Source: Pseudomonadota bacterium (lineage in GTDB: Bacteria > Pseudomonadota > Alphaproteobacteria > Rhizobiales > Xanthobacteraceae). Taken from it: a stretch of 64,000 nt of DNA. The stretch spans positions 1 through 64,000 of the forward strand of contig JAFEFL010000054.1 in NCBI GenBank assembly GCA_018240595.1, in the 5' to 3' direction. The notes beneath the pieces are model-generated. The model ran no database searches. It saw only the letters and a program-made list of their open reading frames with translations, and was not told where the DNA came from. The position numbers were made by a program, and so were the translations under genes. Positions 45,614 through 53,852 of this stretch are shown piece after piece (position 1 is the stretch's first letter; each line of letters opens with the position of its first letter).

Positions 45614-46015
45614 CTACTTCCGCTGGATCCCGCGCAGGTACTGCACGCTCATGGCGACGCGCTTGGCGGCATCGCCATTGTCGGAGCCTTGCGACAACTC
45701 ACGGCCCCATACCGGCATCTCGAAGCTGCCATGGGCGCGAACCGTCTTGCGGCCGTCGATGACGGTTTCGAGCACCTTCTCCGGAAACACGCCGTCGTTC
45801 CTCACCGACAGGGCGCGCAAATCCGGCGGCGGGCTGCGCAAGGCCGGCGCGGCCGGCCCGTCACCCGCGCCGCTTTCGCCGTGACACGCGGCGCAGTGCG
45901 CCTTGTATTGAGCCTCGCCATTCGCGGGCTCGTCGGCGTCCGCGCGAGTTGCACCGGCCAAGGCAGCGGCCATCGACATCGCAACGATGGCGCCTCGAAA
46001 GACTGCAACGGACAT
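45614..46015 (-). CDS. Periplasmic c-type cytochrome
   Basis: The ATG at 46015, with GGAGGGG 8 bases upstream, gives 133 residues with a signal peptide (to about residue 28, ...GATRADADEP). One haem motif is present (HCAACHGESGAGDG), followed by PALRSPPPDLRALSVRNDGV and a methionine region (SFEMPVWGREL) that supplies the distal ligand. It is a soluble electron carrier or oxidase-linked subunit whose partner is not encoded nearby. Confidence 0.9.
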   Translation of the reverse strand: MSVAVFRGAIVAMSMAAALAGATRADADEPANGEAQYKAHCAACHGESGAGDGPAAPALRSPPPDLRALSVRNDGVFPEKVLETVIDGRKTVRAHGSFEMPVWGRELSQGSDNGDAAKRVAMSVQYLRGIQRK

Positions 46016-46190
46016 CGCGATGCCCCTCCGTTGTCGCCGGCGCCATGCCGCACCGGCTCGCACAGCTATCAAGCGCCGTCCCTGCTGCCCCGCCATTGAC
46101 GTGCGTCAAAGCCCCCCGCCTCGCCCGGCGTTTCCGTCTTGTTAACCAAATCACGGCACATGGGAATCTTCGGGGTTGGAGGAATCGTGC

Positions 46191-46547
46191 ATGCGCCTCA
46201 ATGAAGAGACCTGTCCCGTTCCTGAGAGTCTGCTTGGTCAGCTGTACCGCGTGACACCCCAGGGCCTACCCGCCCTGATCGACGCCGTCCCGCCGAATAC
46301 CCGCGCGATGCTGGCGGTCTATTGCTATCGCCGCGCCCACCTGGCGTCGCTCGGCATCGCCATCGCCGCAAGCTGCGAGGAAGACGATCTCGCCGAGCAC
46401 GGCGGCAATCTCGGTTCGGACCTGTTCGAGAAATCGCGCAGGTCGCCCAAGGTCGCGGAAAGCCTGCCGTCGCAGCGCAAGAAGATCAGCCTGTCGACCG
46501 GACCCATCCGGCAACTGCCGCCGCTTGAGGACGAACTCGACGCCTGA
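46191..46547 (+). CDS. Hypothetical small protein
   Basis: The ATG at 46191 has a GGAGGAAT site; the product is 118 residues. It begins MRLNEETCPVPESLLGQLYR, has a central helical part (RAMLAVYCYRRAHLASLGIA) and a charged C-terminus (SLPSQRKKISLSTGPIRQLP). Proteins like this occur in Bradyrhizobium-like genomes but I know no function. No signal peptide is visible. Confidence 0.7.
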   Translation: MRLNEETCPVPESLLGQLYRVTPQGLPALIDAVPPNTRAMLAVYCYRRAHLASLGIAIAASCEEDDLAEHGGNLGSDLFEKSRRSPKVAESLPSQRKKISLSTGPIRQLPPLEDELDA

Positions 46548-46645
46548 GCGCGCCGATGCTGGCGTAAGGCCTGTGATAGAACTGTGACCGTCGTCGCGAG
46601 GATCGCGCCGGCGCGAATTGTCCTGCGCGTCTTGGTATTTGCGCG

Positions 46646-46681
46646 AATTGCTGCGCTGCAATTTGGAATGCGAAGCATTCC
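46646..46681. repeat. Two adjacent inverted repeats in an intergenic region
   Basis: AATTGC/GCAATT (46646-46651 and 46658-46663) and GGAATGC/GCATTCC (46665-46671 and 46675-46681) form tandem small hairpins in the 253-base gap between the two small genes at 46191 and 46801. Neither is followed by a T-run. They could be part of a leader RNA or a dispersed repeat. No gene is seen in the rest of the gap. Confidence 0.45.
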
Positions 46682-46800
46682 AGAGCGTCATAAAACTTTG
46701 CTTTAGCGGCCACTACAGTTCCACCAATCTGTCTCGCCAGCGCCATGGTTGGCCTTCAGCTTTGAGCCTACGGACGACTCAAGGTGCACAGGAGGCCACC

Positions 46801-47019
46801 ATGCAGCTCCAATGCTATCCGGCGACATTCTCGATGATCCGCACTTTCGGGACGGCGTTGCGCTGCGCCGAATGCGGCGATCAACTCATCGCGCCAGTGG
46901 CTTCGGAGTTCGTCGATGGCGGCGAGATCCGGCACTACTGGGAATGCGAATCCTGCGGCACCACCTCGTGCACCTCGATCGACATCGAGACCTCGGTGCA
47001 CGAAGAACCGGTCGCCTAG
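46801..47019 (+). CDS. Small zinc-ribbon-like protein
   Basis: This 72-residue protein follows a CAGGAGG ribosome site. It has two CxxC pairs (LRCAECGDQLIAPVASE and YWECESCGTTS), consistent with a structural zinc ribbon between short strands. No family function is known to me. A CHRD-protein gene follows 88 bases downstream on the same strand. Confidence 0.72.
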   Translation: MQLQCYPATFSMIRTFGTALRCAECGDQLIAPVASEFVDGGEIRHYWECESCGTTSCTSIDIETSVHEEPVA

Positions 47020-47107
47020 CCCCTCGGGAATATCCGCGGCCTTGCGGGGTTGGGATGAAGGCGTCTTAATTGCGGCGCCGCTTTTCGACACGAACCAGGA
47101 GGCTGCC

Positions 47108-47551
47108 ATGACCCACCGATTTCTGCGCCCGGCGCTGGCCGGCGCGGCCCTGCTTGCCGGCCTTTCGCTGACCGCTCCGGCGCTGGCCGCGACGGTCAAC
47201 CTCAAAGCCGACCTGTCGGCCGCGAGCGAAGTTCCGCCCACCGACAGCGCCGGCAAGGGTGCGGTTACGGCCACCTACGACAGCGACAGCAAGACGTTGA
47301 GCTGGAAGGGCACCTATAGCGGCCTGTCCGGCCCGGCCGTCGCCGCCCACTTCCACACCGGCGAGCCCGGCAAGAACGGCGGCGTTGCCGTGCCGATCTT
47401 CACCAGCGCCGATAAGGCCGCCAGTCCGTTCGAAGGCAAGGCGACGCTCACCGACGCCCAGGCCGCCGATCTTCTCGCCGGCAAGATGTACGTCAACGTC
47501 CACACCGCCGCTCACAAGGCCGGTGAAATCCGTGGCCAGGTGACGAAGTAA
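47108..47551 (+). CDS. Exported CHRD domain protein
   Basis: The 147-residue product has a signal peptide (1-27, ending ALAATVN) and a single CHRD domain: LKADLSAASEVPPTDSAGKG, LSWKGTYSGLSGPAVAAHFH and MYVNVHTAAHKAGEIRGQV. CHRD domains are immunoglobulin-like extracytoplasmic modules. No binding partner is evident from neighbours. A strong terminator follows the gene. Confidence 0.93.
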   Translation: MTHRFLRPALAGAALLAGLSLTAPALAATVNLKADLSAASEVPPTDSAGKGAVTATYDSDSKTLSWKGTYSGLSGPAVAAHFHTGEPGKNGGVAVPIFTSADKAASPFEGKATLTDAQAADLLAGKMYVNVHTAAHKAGEIRGQVTK

Positions 47552-47606
47552 CGCTCGTCGCCCTCGCCGTCTCGGCCAGGTCGCAGCGCACAACGCGGCC
47601 GCCACA

Positions 47607-47642
47607 AAGGCCCGCCATCCCCCGGACGGCGGGCCTTGTTTT
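47607..47642 (+). terminator. Rho-independent terminator after the CHRD gene
   Basis: A perfect 10-bp stem (AAGGCCCGCC at 47607-47616 and its complement at 47628-47637) with an 11-base loop and TGTTTT tail lies 55 bases after the stop codon. Confidence 0.88.
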
Positions 47643-47743
47643 GCGCGTTAACGCCGCCATTAACCGATCATTAATCACACCCGGCCGATGGTTAATCCGT
47701 CGTTAAGAGATGAGTCGTCCGAACCAAGGACGGCCTGAGGCGC

Positions 47744-48919
47744 ATGCAACCGGGACGAAGCCCTATTACCAACGCAGAACCACCCGGCATCGACGAACTG
47801 TCGGAACGGCTGTCCGCGTTGGCGACGCGGATCGATACCCTGAACGGGGGCCGACGGCCTGCGCGCGCGCCAGTCGCCAAACCTGCAACGCCGAAACCCG
47901 CGACGCTGATGAAGTCGCTCGTCGCCGCCCAGCCGGAAGCAAGGGCCGCCGCGGCCCAGGCGCCGCGCCGCGAGCCCGCCCCGCCGCCGGCGCGCGCCGA
48001 GCGCGATCCGGACGGCCGGCTGTGGCCCCGCGCGCCGGTACCGAACGATCCGCGCATCATGGAGCTGCAGGCCAAGATCGTCGAACAGGACGCCCTGCTC
48101 CAGGACCGCGACCGGCGGATTGCCGACCTTTCCGGAGTTCGCGACCAGCAGGCCCATGAGCTGCAACGCGCCCGTGAGCAGATCGCCAGCAATGCAGTGA
48201 CGCTCGGTTCGCTGCACGAGCTGGCGCAGACGCGCGACGGCGAAGTCGGCGAACTGACGCGCCGGCTGCTCCAATCCGAGAGTGAAAAGGTCGCGCTGGA
48301 ATCGAAGCTGGCCACAGCACTGCGTGATGCCAATCACTCGATGGTGCGCCTCGTCACCAGCCAGAGCGCGCTCAACGACCAGAGTACTGATCTCGCGGAA
48401 TGCAATGCGCTGATCGACGAATTGCGCACACAGCTGAGCGCCGCGCTCACCGCCAACGCCGTCCAGCTCGGCCAGGCGGAACAGCGCGTGCAGCGCCGCT
48501 ACGATGCCGAGCTCAAGATTCACACCGACAACAACGAGCGGCGGCTCGCCGAGCTGCAGGCGCTGATCAAGGAGCGCGACCAGCGCGTTGCCGATCTCGA
48601 GGCCGAAAAGGCCACGCTCGTCCAATCCAGCGAGACCCTGTCCTCGCTGCTGAGCGCCACGCGCGCCGAGCTCGATGCCGCGCTCGAAACCATTGCGGCC
48701 AAAGACAGCCACATCGGCTTCCTCGACACGGTCATCAAGGTGGCGCGCGACAATGCCGAAGCCACGGTGCGCGAGCTGGTGGCCGAGTTCGATCGCGAGC
48801 GCGCCGAATACGCCGCCAAGGCCCAGGCGGCCAGCGCCCTGCAGCAGGACATCGTCCGCCTGCTGCCGCGGCTGCTGGAACGGCGCGGCCACAACACCGA
48901 AACCGCTTCCGCGGCCTGA
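47744..48919 (+). CDS. Long coiled-coil protein
   Basis: This 391-residue protein has a short helix (IDELSERLSALATRIDTLNG), a Pro/Ala-rich linker (about 40-100), then almost continuous coiled coil from about 105 to 380 (IMELQAKIVEQDALLQDRDR; LVQSSETLSSLLSATRAELD). No signal peptide or membrane helix is visible. Such proteins may be cytoskeletal or structural, but I cannot assign a role. It is convergent with the AraC gene, 15 bases apart. Confidence 0.75.
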   Translation: MQPGRSPITNAEPPGIDELSERLSALATRIDTLNGGRRPARAPVAKPATPKPATLMKSLVAAQPEARAAAAQAPRREPAPPPARAERDPDGRLWPRAPVPNDPRIMELQAKIVEQDALLQDRDRRIADLSGVRDQQAHELQRAREQIASNAVTLGSLHELAQTRDGEVGELTRRLLQSESEKVALESKLATALRDANHSMVRLVTSQSALNDQSTDLAECNALIDELRTQLSAALTANAVQLGQAEQRVQRRYDAELKIHTDNNERRLAELQALIKERDQRVADLEAEKATLVQSSETLSSLLSATRAELDAALETIAAKDSHIGFLDTVIKVARDNAEATVRELVAEFDRERAEYAAKAQAASALQQDIVRLLPRLLERRGHNTETASAA

Positions 48920-48934
48920 AGCGGCGCGCGTGCC

Positions 48935-49945
48935 TCAGGGCCCGCTGGAGCCATCGCGCCAGCGGCCGGGAGTTACGCCGGTCACGCGCTTGAAGGCGCG
49001 GTTGAAAGCCGCTTCCGATTCATAGCCAATATCGGCGGCGATTGCGGCGAGGCTGTCGCGGCTCGAGCGCAGCCGGTCGGCCGCCAGTTGCATCCGCCAC
49101 TGCGTGACATATTCGATGGGGCTCTGGCCGAGCACGGCGGTGAAGCGCTCGGCCAGCACGGTGCGCGACGAGCCCGCTTCCCGCGCGATGTCGTCCACGG
49201 TCCAGCGCCGGGCCGGCGCGCCGTGCACGATCTGCAGCGCGCGGCTCAGCAGCGGAGCGTTGATCGCGGCGAACCAGCCCTTGGCGTTCGGCGGCAGCCG
49301 CGTCGTGTAACGGCGCAACACTTCAATGAACAGGATCTCCATCAGCCGCCCGAGCACGATCTCGGTGCCCGGCTCGGTCTCTTCGGCAAGCGTGATGATC
49401 TGGTGGACCGTCGATGCGAGCAAGGCGCTCACCTTGTCGTCGCCGGTCCGATCGACCAGCAGCGGCGGCAGCGTGCGGAACACCGGCGCGATCAGGAATT
49501 CCGACGACTCGATAAAGCCGCACACCATGCGCAGGGCCTCGCCGTCGCCGCCGTGATTGATGCGCCCCATGCCGGGCAGATTGCTCGAGCGCAGCAGCGT
49601 GTCGGCCCTGACCGCTTCGGCGCCTACGCCGCTCCAGAACCGGTGATCGTCGGCGAACGGCACGAGGAGGATGTCGCCCTCCGACACGTTGACGGGACCG
49701 GCGCCGGGGACTTCGACGCTACAGGAGCCCGATGCGATCAGATGAAAGATGCTGACGTGCTGCAGATGTGCGAGCGGGCCTTTGGCATCGAAACGCCGCG
49801 GCGTGACGACGTCGAACGGCGCCCTGAAGCACGCATTCATGAACACCGATCCGGACAGGCGGATCGTGCGCAGCGCCTCCGTCAACAGGTCCTGGCCCGG
49901 CGCAGGATCCGGCGTCGCTGCAAATGAAGCCGTTGTTGCGGTCAT
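48935..49945 (-). CDS. AraC family transcriptional regulator
   Basis: This 336-residue protein has an N-terminal cupin-like domain (LQHVSIFHLIASGSCSVEVP, VSEGDILLVPFADDHRFWSG) and a C-terminal double HTH (about 235-330: WTVDDIAREAGSSRTVLAER; ADIGYESEAAFNRAFKRVTG). The N-domain type resembles regulators that bind small aromatic or aldehyde ligands. It diverges from the methyltransferase gene at 50100, its most likely target. Confidence 0.92.
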   Translation of the reverse strand: MTATTASFAATPDPAPGQDLLTEALRTIRLSGSVFMNACFRAPFDVVTPRRFDAKGPLAHLQHVSIFHLIASGSCSVEVPGAGPVNVSEGDILLVPFADDHRFWSGVGAEAVRADTLLRSSNLPGMGRINHGGDGEALRMVCGFIESSEFLIAPVFRTLPPLLVDRTGDDKVSALLASTVHQIITLAEETEPGTEIVLGRLMEILFIEVLRRYTTRLPPNAKGWFAAINAPLLSRALQIVHGAPARRWTVDDIAREAGSSRTVLAERFTAVLGQSPIEYVTQWRMQLAADRLRSSRDSLAAIAADIGYESEAAFNRAFKRVTGVTPGRWRDGSSGP

Positions 49946-50099
49946 TGAGAGGCTGGGCCCTCGCCGGTATCCACCACCCTCGAAAGCAGGGTCTGCCGGG
50001 CGGCGCGCACACTAGCCCTACCGGCAATCGCCAGCAATCCGGCCTGTTTGCCCGCTGACCGGGCCACGGCCGCGCACGCCCATCAACGAGGAAAGAAAC

Positions 50100-50945
50100 A
50101 TGAGCCAAGCTGCTGTCTCGACGATCAAATCCAACCCCGCCCCCGCCGATCTCACGGCACTGAAGGCCCGCCAGCAAGGCGCCTGGTCGGCCGGCGATTA
50201 CGCCGTTGTGGGCACCACGATCCAGATCGTCGGCGAAATGCTGTGCGAAGCGGTCGATGTCCGCGCCGGCCAGAGCGTTCTCGACGTCGCCGCCGGCAAC
50301 GGCAACGCCACGCTGGCCGCGGCGCGCCGCGGTTGCACCGTGATCTCGACCGACTATGTGCCGGCGCTGCTCGAGCACGGCCGCAAGCGCGCCGAGGCCG
50401 ATGGTTATGCCATCGACTTCCGCACCGCCGATGCCGAAGCCCTGCCGTTCGACGACCGCAGCTTCGACGTCGTGCTGTCGACTTTCGGCGTGATGTTCAC
50501 CGCCGATCACGATCGCGCCGCGGCCGAACTGATCCGCGTCGCCCGCTCCGGCGGCAAGATCGGCATGGCCAACTGGACGCCGGAAGGCTTCATCGGCCAG
50601 GTGTTCAAGACCATCGGCGGCTATATCGCGCCGCCGCCCGGCGCCAAGTCACCGGCGCTGTGGGGCAACGAAGCGCGCATCCGCGACATGTTCGGCGCGC
50701 AGTCGTCGGCGATCAAGACCACCGTGCGGCAGTACAACTTCCGCTACAAGACGCCGCAGGCCTTCATCGACACGTTCCGCACCTTCTACGGACCGATGCT
50801 GAAGACCTTCGCGGCGCTCGAGCCCGCCAAACAGACCGCGTTCAATGCCGATCTCCTCAAGCTGATCGAAAAGTTCAACGTGTCCGGCGACAGCACCATG
50901 GTGGTGCCGAGCGACTATCTGGAAATCGTCGTCACGCGGCGCTGA
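50100..50945 (+). CDS. Class I SAM-dependent methyltransferase
   Basis: This 281-residue protein has motif I VLDVAAGNGNATLAA near residue 60, an acidic post-I residue (ISTDYVPALLEHG), the DAEALPFDDRSFDVVLSTFG motif and an ARSGGKIGMANWTPEGF post-II region. The substrate is unknown; the pattern is Methyltransf_11-like and acts on small molecules or lipids. A GAGGAAAG site precedes the start. It is divergent from the AraC regulator. Confidence 0.93.
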   Translation: MSQAAVSTIKSNPAPADLTALKARQQGAWSAGDYAVVGTTIQIVGEMLCEAVDVRAGQSVLDVAAGNGNATLAAARRGCTVISTDYVPALLEHGRKRAEADGYAIDFRTADAEALPFDDRSFDVVLSTFGVMFTADHDRAAAELIRVARSGGKIGMANWTPEGFIGQVFKTIGGYIAPPPGAKSPALWGNEARIRDMFGAQSSAIKTTVRQYNFRYKTPQAFIDTFRTFYGPMLKTFAALEPAKQTAFNADLLKLIEKFNVSGDSTMVVPSDYLEIVVTRR

Positions 50946-50990
50946 CCGAGCGGCGGCACACAACCGGCCAATCCAGCGATCAGGGCGACC

Positions 50991-51269
50991 ATGACACTGA
51001 CCATCCCGACGGACGACCCTGCCCGCTGGTGCGGCCTGTTCGACTTCCTTGCCGGCGGCCTGAATGCCGCCGGCCGTCTCCTTCGCCGTACAGGGCGCAC
51101 GCTCGCCGCGTGGCATCGCCGGCGGCGCGCCATAGCGGCGCTCGAAGCGCTCGACGGCCGCATGCTCGGCGACATTGGCGTCAGCCGCGGCCAGATCCCC
51201 AATGTCGTCGATCACGGTCGCGCCGACGTTGCCAGGCCGGACGGAAGCGCCGCCCGCAAGGCGAGATAG
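50991..51269 (+). CDS. DUF1127 family small protein
   Basis: The 92-residue product carries the DUF1127 core AWHRRRRAIAALEALDGRML followed by GDIGVSRGQI, preceded by a basic amphipathic helix. Small DUF1127 proteins of alphaproteobacteria bind RNA or affect phosphate, sulphur and RNA turnover. The 3' end overlaps the convergent ceramidase-family gene by 58 bases, an unusually long antisense overlap. Confidence 0.85.
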   Translation: MTLTIPTDDPARWCGLFDFLAGGLNAAGRLLRRTGRTLAAWHRRRRAIAALEALDGRMLGDIGVSRGQIPNVVDHGRADVARPDGSAARKAR

Positions 51270-51868
51270 AGCACGACGCCGTTGAGCGTATGCCAGAGGA
51301 AATGCGTGCCGATCGGCAGCGATGCGCAGACCGCCTGATCGATGCTGCGGAAGACGATCGACAGCGCCAGCACCGCGGCCGCCGCCAGCAGCAGCCGGCG
51401 CGGCCGTTCATCCGGCGACAGCCAGCCGATGATGACCAGCGCGGCGAAGGCCGGCAGATAGGCGTGCGAGCCGTTGAGCGTGCCGGCCGGCACCAGCCGC
51501 GCCTCGAGCGCGCTAAGCACGATGAAGGCGGCCAGCACCGCGAAGGCTGCCAAGTTCGACAATCCGAGCAAGCGCCGCAGCGCCAGCAGCAGATAGCTGT
51601 AAATAAATACGGCGATCGGCACGGTGTCGAACAAGGCCGCGCCGCGTGTTGCCACGGTGTGGAAAATGAAGGAGCCGATGCCGATCGCGAAGGTGACGCC
51701 GGTCAGCACCAGCACCGGCCAATCCTTTCCGCCAGCACGCCGCCACAGCGCGAATGCAAACGCCGCGGCAATGACGAACGACAGGTTCGTCAAAGCATTG
51801 AGCGGCTCGGCCCAGAACGACGGGTCGAGCCGCTCGCAGTAGAGATCGACGGGTTGGGACCAGTTCAT
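51212..51868 (-). CDS. Ceramidase-family (CREST) integral membrane protein
   Basis: This 218-residue protein has seven hydrophobic segments and the spaced histidine/aspartate set of alkaline ceramidases and related CREST membrane hydrolases: GSFIFHTVATRGAALFDTVP near 73-92 and IGTHFLWHTLNGVVLYL near the end. An N-terminal CERLDPSFWAEPLNALTNLS segment also fits. It may hydrolyse an amide bond in a membrane lipid. The ligand set looks intact. Confidence 0.87.
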   Translation of the reverse strand: MNWSQPVDLYCERLDPSFWAEPLNALTNLSFVIAAAFAFALWRRAGGKDWPVLVLTGVTFAIGIGSFIFHTVATRGAALFDTVPIAVFIYSYLLLALRRLLGLSNLAAFAVLAAFIVLSALEARLVPAGTLNGSHAYLPAFAALVIIGWLSPDERPRRLLLAAAAVLALSIVFRSIDQAVCASLPIGTHFLWHTLNGVVLYLALRAALPSGLATSARP

Positions 51869-51892
51869 CGGCCGTCTCCCCGTCGTGGTAAG

Positions 51893-52879
51893 TTACTTGC
51901 GCTGGATGCCGGCCTTGTCGACGACCGAGTTCAGGTTGGCAATGTCGTCGGTAAGCCGCTTGGTCAGCTCCTCCGGCGACGAGGCGTGGGCTTCGATGCC
52001 GAGCTTGGCGAACTGCTCCTGCACGTCCTTCATCGCCACGGCTTCACGGATCGCCTTGTTGAGCTTGTCTACGATCTCCTTCGGCGTCCCCTTCGGCGCG
52101 AAGATCGCGTTCCAGGAATAGACCTTGAAGCCCTTGAGACCCTGCTCGTCGCCGGTCGGCACGTTCGGATAGACCTGCGAACGCTTCTCGGCCGCGGTCG
52201 CCAGGAGACGCAGATCGCCCGACGTTACCTGCCCCATCACGGCCGGGGGGAAGTCGAGCATCATCTGCACGTCGTTGCGCAACAGGCCGACGACGATGTC
52301 CGGCGAATTCTTGTACGGCACGATGGCGACGTTGATGTCGGCGACCGACTTGAAGAACTCGGCGCCGAGGTTCTGCGTCGAGCCGGCGGCGATGGTGCCG
52401 ACATTGAGCTTACCCGGATTGGCCTTGGCCGCCTTGATGAAGTCGCCGAGCGTCTTGAACTCCGACTTCGACGACACCGCGAGGATGGCGTCGAACTGGC
52501 CCATGGTCGAGACCATCTCGAAGTCCTTGAGCGGATCGAACGGCAGCTTCTTGAAGGTCGCGACCGCCGCCGCGGTGCCGTTGCTCAGCAGGCCGAGCGT
52601 ATAGCCGTCCGGCACCGCCGTGATCACGGCGCGCGCGGCGGTGATGCCGGCCGGGCCCGGCATGTTTTCGATGTTGAAGCGTTGGCCGAGAATGGTCGAC
52701 AGCTTCTCGGCGACGATGCGCGCGGTGACGTCGCCGACGCCGCCGGCGCCGAACGGCAGGATGATGCGCACCGGCTTCTCCGGCCAGGCGGCCTGCGCCT
52801 GCGGGGCGACGGCAAAAGCGAGCGCCATCGGCACGGCCAGCAACAGGCCGCGGCGGGTGCGGTTGAAAAACTTACTCAT
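51893..52879 (-). CDS. Bug-family tripartite tricarboxylate transporter binding protein
   Basis: The ATG at 52879 follows a GGAGGAG site; 328 residues with a signal peptide (to about 31, AVAPQAQAAWPEK). Bug features are WPEKPVRIILPFGAGGVGDV, NMPGPAGITAARAVITAVPD and GLLRNDVQMMLDFPPAVMGQ. It binds a carboxylate ligand in the periplasm. No TctA/TctB membrane genes are in the window, so it is an orphan binding protein. It lies 46 bases after the lactonase gene on the same strand, hinting at a pyrone-dicarboxylate-like or related ligand. Confidence 0.92.
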   Translation of the reverse strand: MSKFFNRTRRGLLLAVPMALAFAVAPQAQAAWPEKPVRIILPFGAGGVGDVTARIVAEKLSTILGQRFNIENMPGPAGITAARAVITAVPDGYTLGLLSNGTAAAVATFKKLPFDPLKDFEMVSTMGQFDAILAVSSKSEFKTLGDFIKAAKANPGKLNVGTIAAGSTQNLGAEFFKSVADINVAIVPYKNSPDIVVGLLRNDVQMMLDFPPAVMGQVTSGDLRLLATAAEKRSQVYPNVPTGDEQGLKGFKVYSWNAIFAPKGTPKEIVDKLNKAIREAVAMKDVQEQFAKLGIEAHASSPEELTKRLTDDIANLNSVVDKAGIQRK

Positions 52880-52925
52880 CAGAAATCTCCTCCACATTCA
52901 GGTTTTTAAATTGGCAACGTGCCGT

Positions 52926-53777
52926 TCAGAAGTCGTAGAGCCGCGCCGGGTTGTCGATGAGAACGCGGCGCAGATCCGCCTCGGACGCGAACTGCGGCAG
53001 GAGGTCGACGAGTTCGGCCTCGTCGGCTTCGTGGCTCGCATTGGGATGCGGGAAGTCGGTGCCCCACATCACCTTGTCCGGAATGGTCTCGATGATATGC
53101 CGCGCCACCGGCACCGCCTTGTCGTAAGGCGGGAAATCGATGCGCTCGGCGCCGCACACCTTGATCCAGCAATTGTCGAGCTTGGCGAGCTCCATCAGCG
53201 CCTTGAACGGCGGCTGGTCGAGGCCGTCCTTGGCCGGCACGCGGCCCATGTGGTCGATGACGAAGGTCAGCGGCAGCTTCCTGATCGTCTCCATGTTCGG
53301 GATGATGTCGGGCCCGCCCAGATGCAGCACGACGTGCCAGCCGCGGCCCTTGATGCGGTCGATCACCTTGTAGAACACATCCATGTCCGGCGTGCCGCCG
53401 AGATGCTTGATGAAGTTGAAGCGCACGCCGCGCACGCCGGCCGCGTGCATCTTGTCGTAATCGGCGTCCGTGAAAGTGTCGTCGACGATGGCGACGCCGC
53501 GATAGCGCTTCGGATCCCAAGCGAGACAATCCATCATGGCGCGGTTGTCGGTGCCGTGGCAGCTCGCCTGCACAATCACGGCGCGCGAAATGCCGAGATG
53601 GTCGTGCAGCGCGCGCAGCATTTCCTTGGGCGCATCCTCCGGCGTGTAGCGGCGGTTCGGCGCATAGGGGAATACCGCGCCGGGACCGAACACGTGGCAG
53701 TGCGCGTCGGTCGCGCCGGCAGGCAGCTTGAACTTGGGCTTGCGCCGCTTGGCGAGGAATGCGGGATCGATGGTCAT
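52926..53777 (-). CDS. ligI: 2-pyrone-4,6-dicarboxylate lactonase-like amidohydrolase
   Basis: This 283-residue protein is an amidohydrolase very like LigI: PAGATDAHCHVFGPGAVFPY, NRRYTPEDAPKEMLRALHDH, AVIVQASCHGTDNRAMMD and a C-terminal WGTDFPHPNASHEADEAELV. LigI hydrolyses 2-pyrone-4,6-dicarboxylate to oxalomesaconate in protocatechuate 4,5-cleavage and lignin-derived aromatic degradation. No other lig genes are in the window, so a related lactone could be the substrate. Confidence 0.8.
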   Translation of the reverse strand: MTIDPAFLAKRRKPKFKLPAGATDAHCHVFGPGAVFPYAPNRRYTPEDAPKEMLRALHDHLGISRAVIVQASCHGTDNRAMMDCLAWDPKRYRGVAIVDDTFTDADYDKMHAAGVRGVRFNFIKHLGGTPDMDVFYKVIDRIKGRGWHVVLHLGGPDIIPNMETIRKLPLTFVIDHMGRVPAKDGLDQPPFKALMELAKLDNCWIKVCGAERIDFPPYDKAVPVARHIIETIPDKVMWGTDFPHPNASHEADEAELVDLLPQFASEADLRRVLIDNPARLYDF

Positions 53778-53852
53778 ACCGGCGCTGTCTCCAGAAAATC
53801 TGGCCGGGGCATAGCGAAGGCGCGCGCCTGAGACAATACGAGGCGGCGCAAA

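Noticed and set aside
50048..52909. 953-codon plus-strand open frame
   Set aside because: It runs through the methyltransferase and DUF1127 genes in another frame and antisense to two clear genes; no domain is visible.
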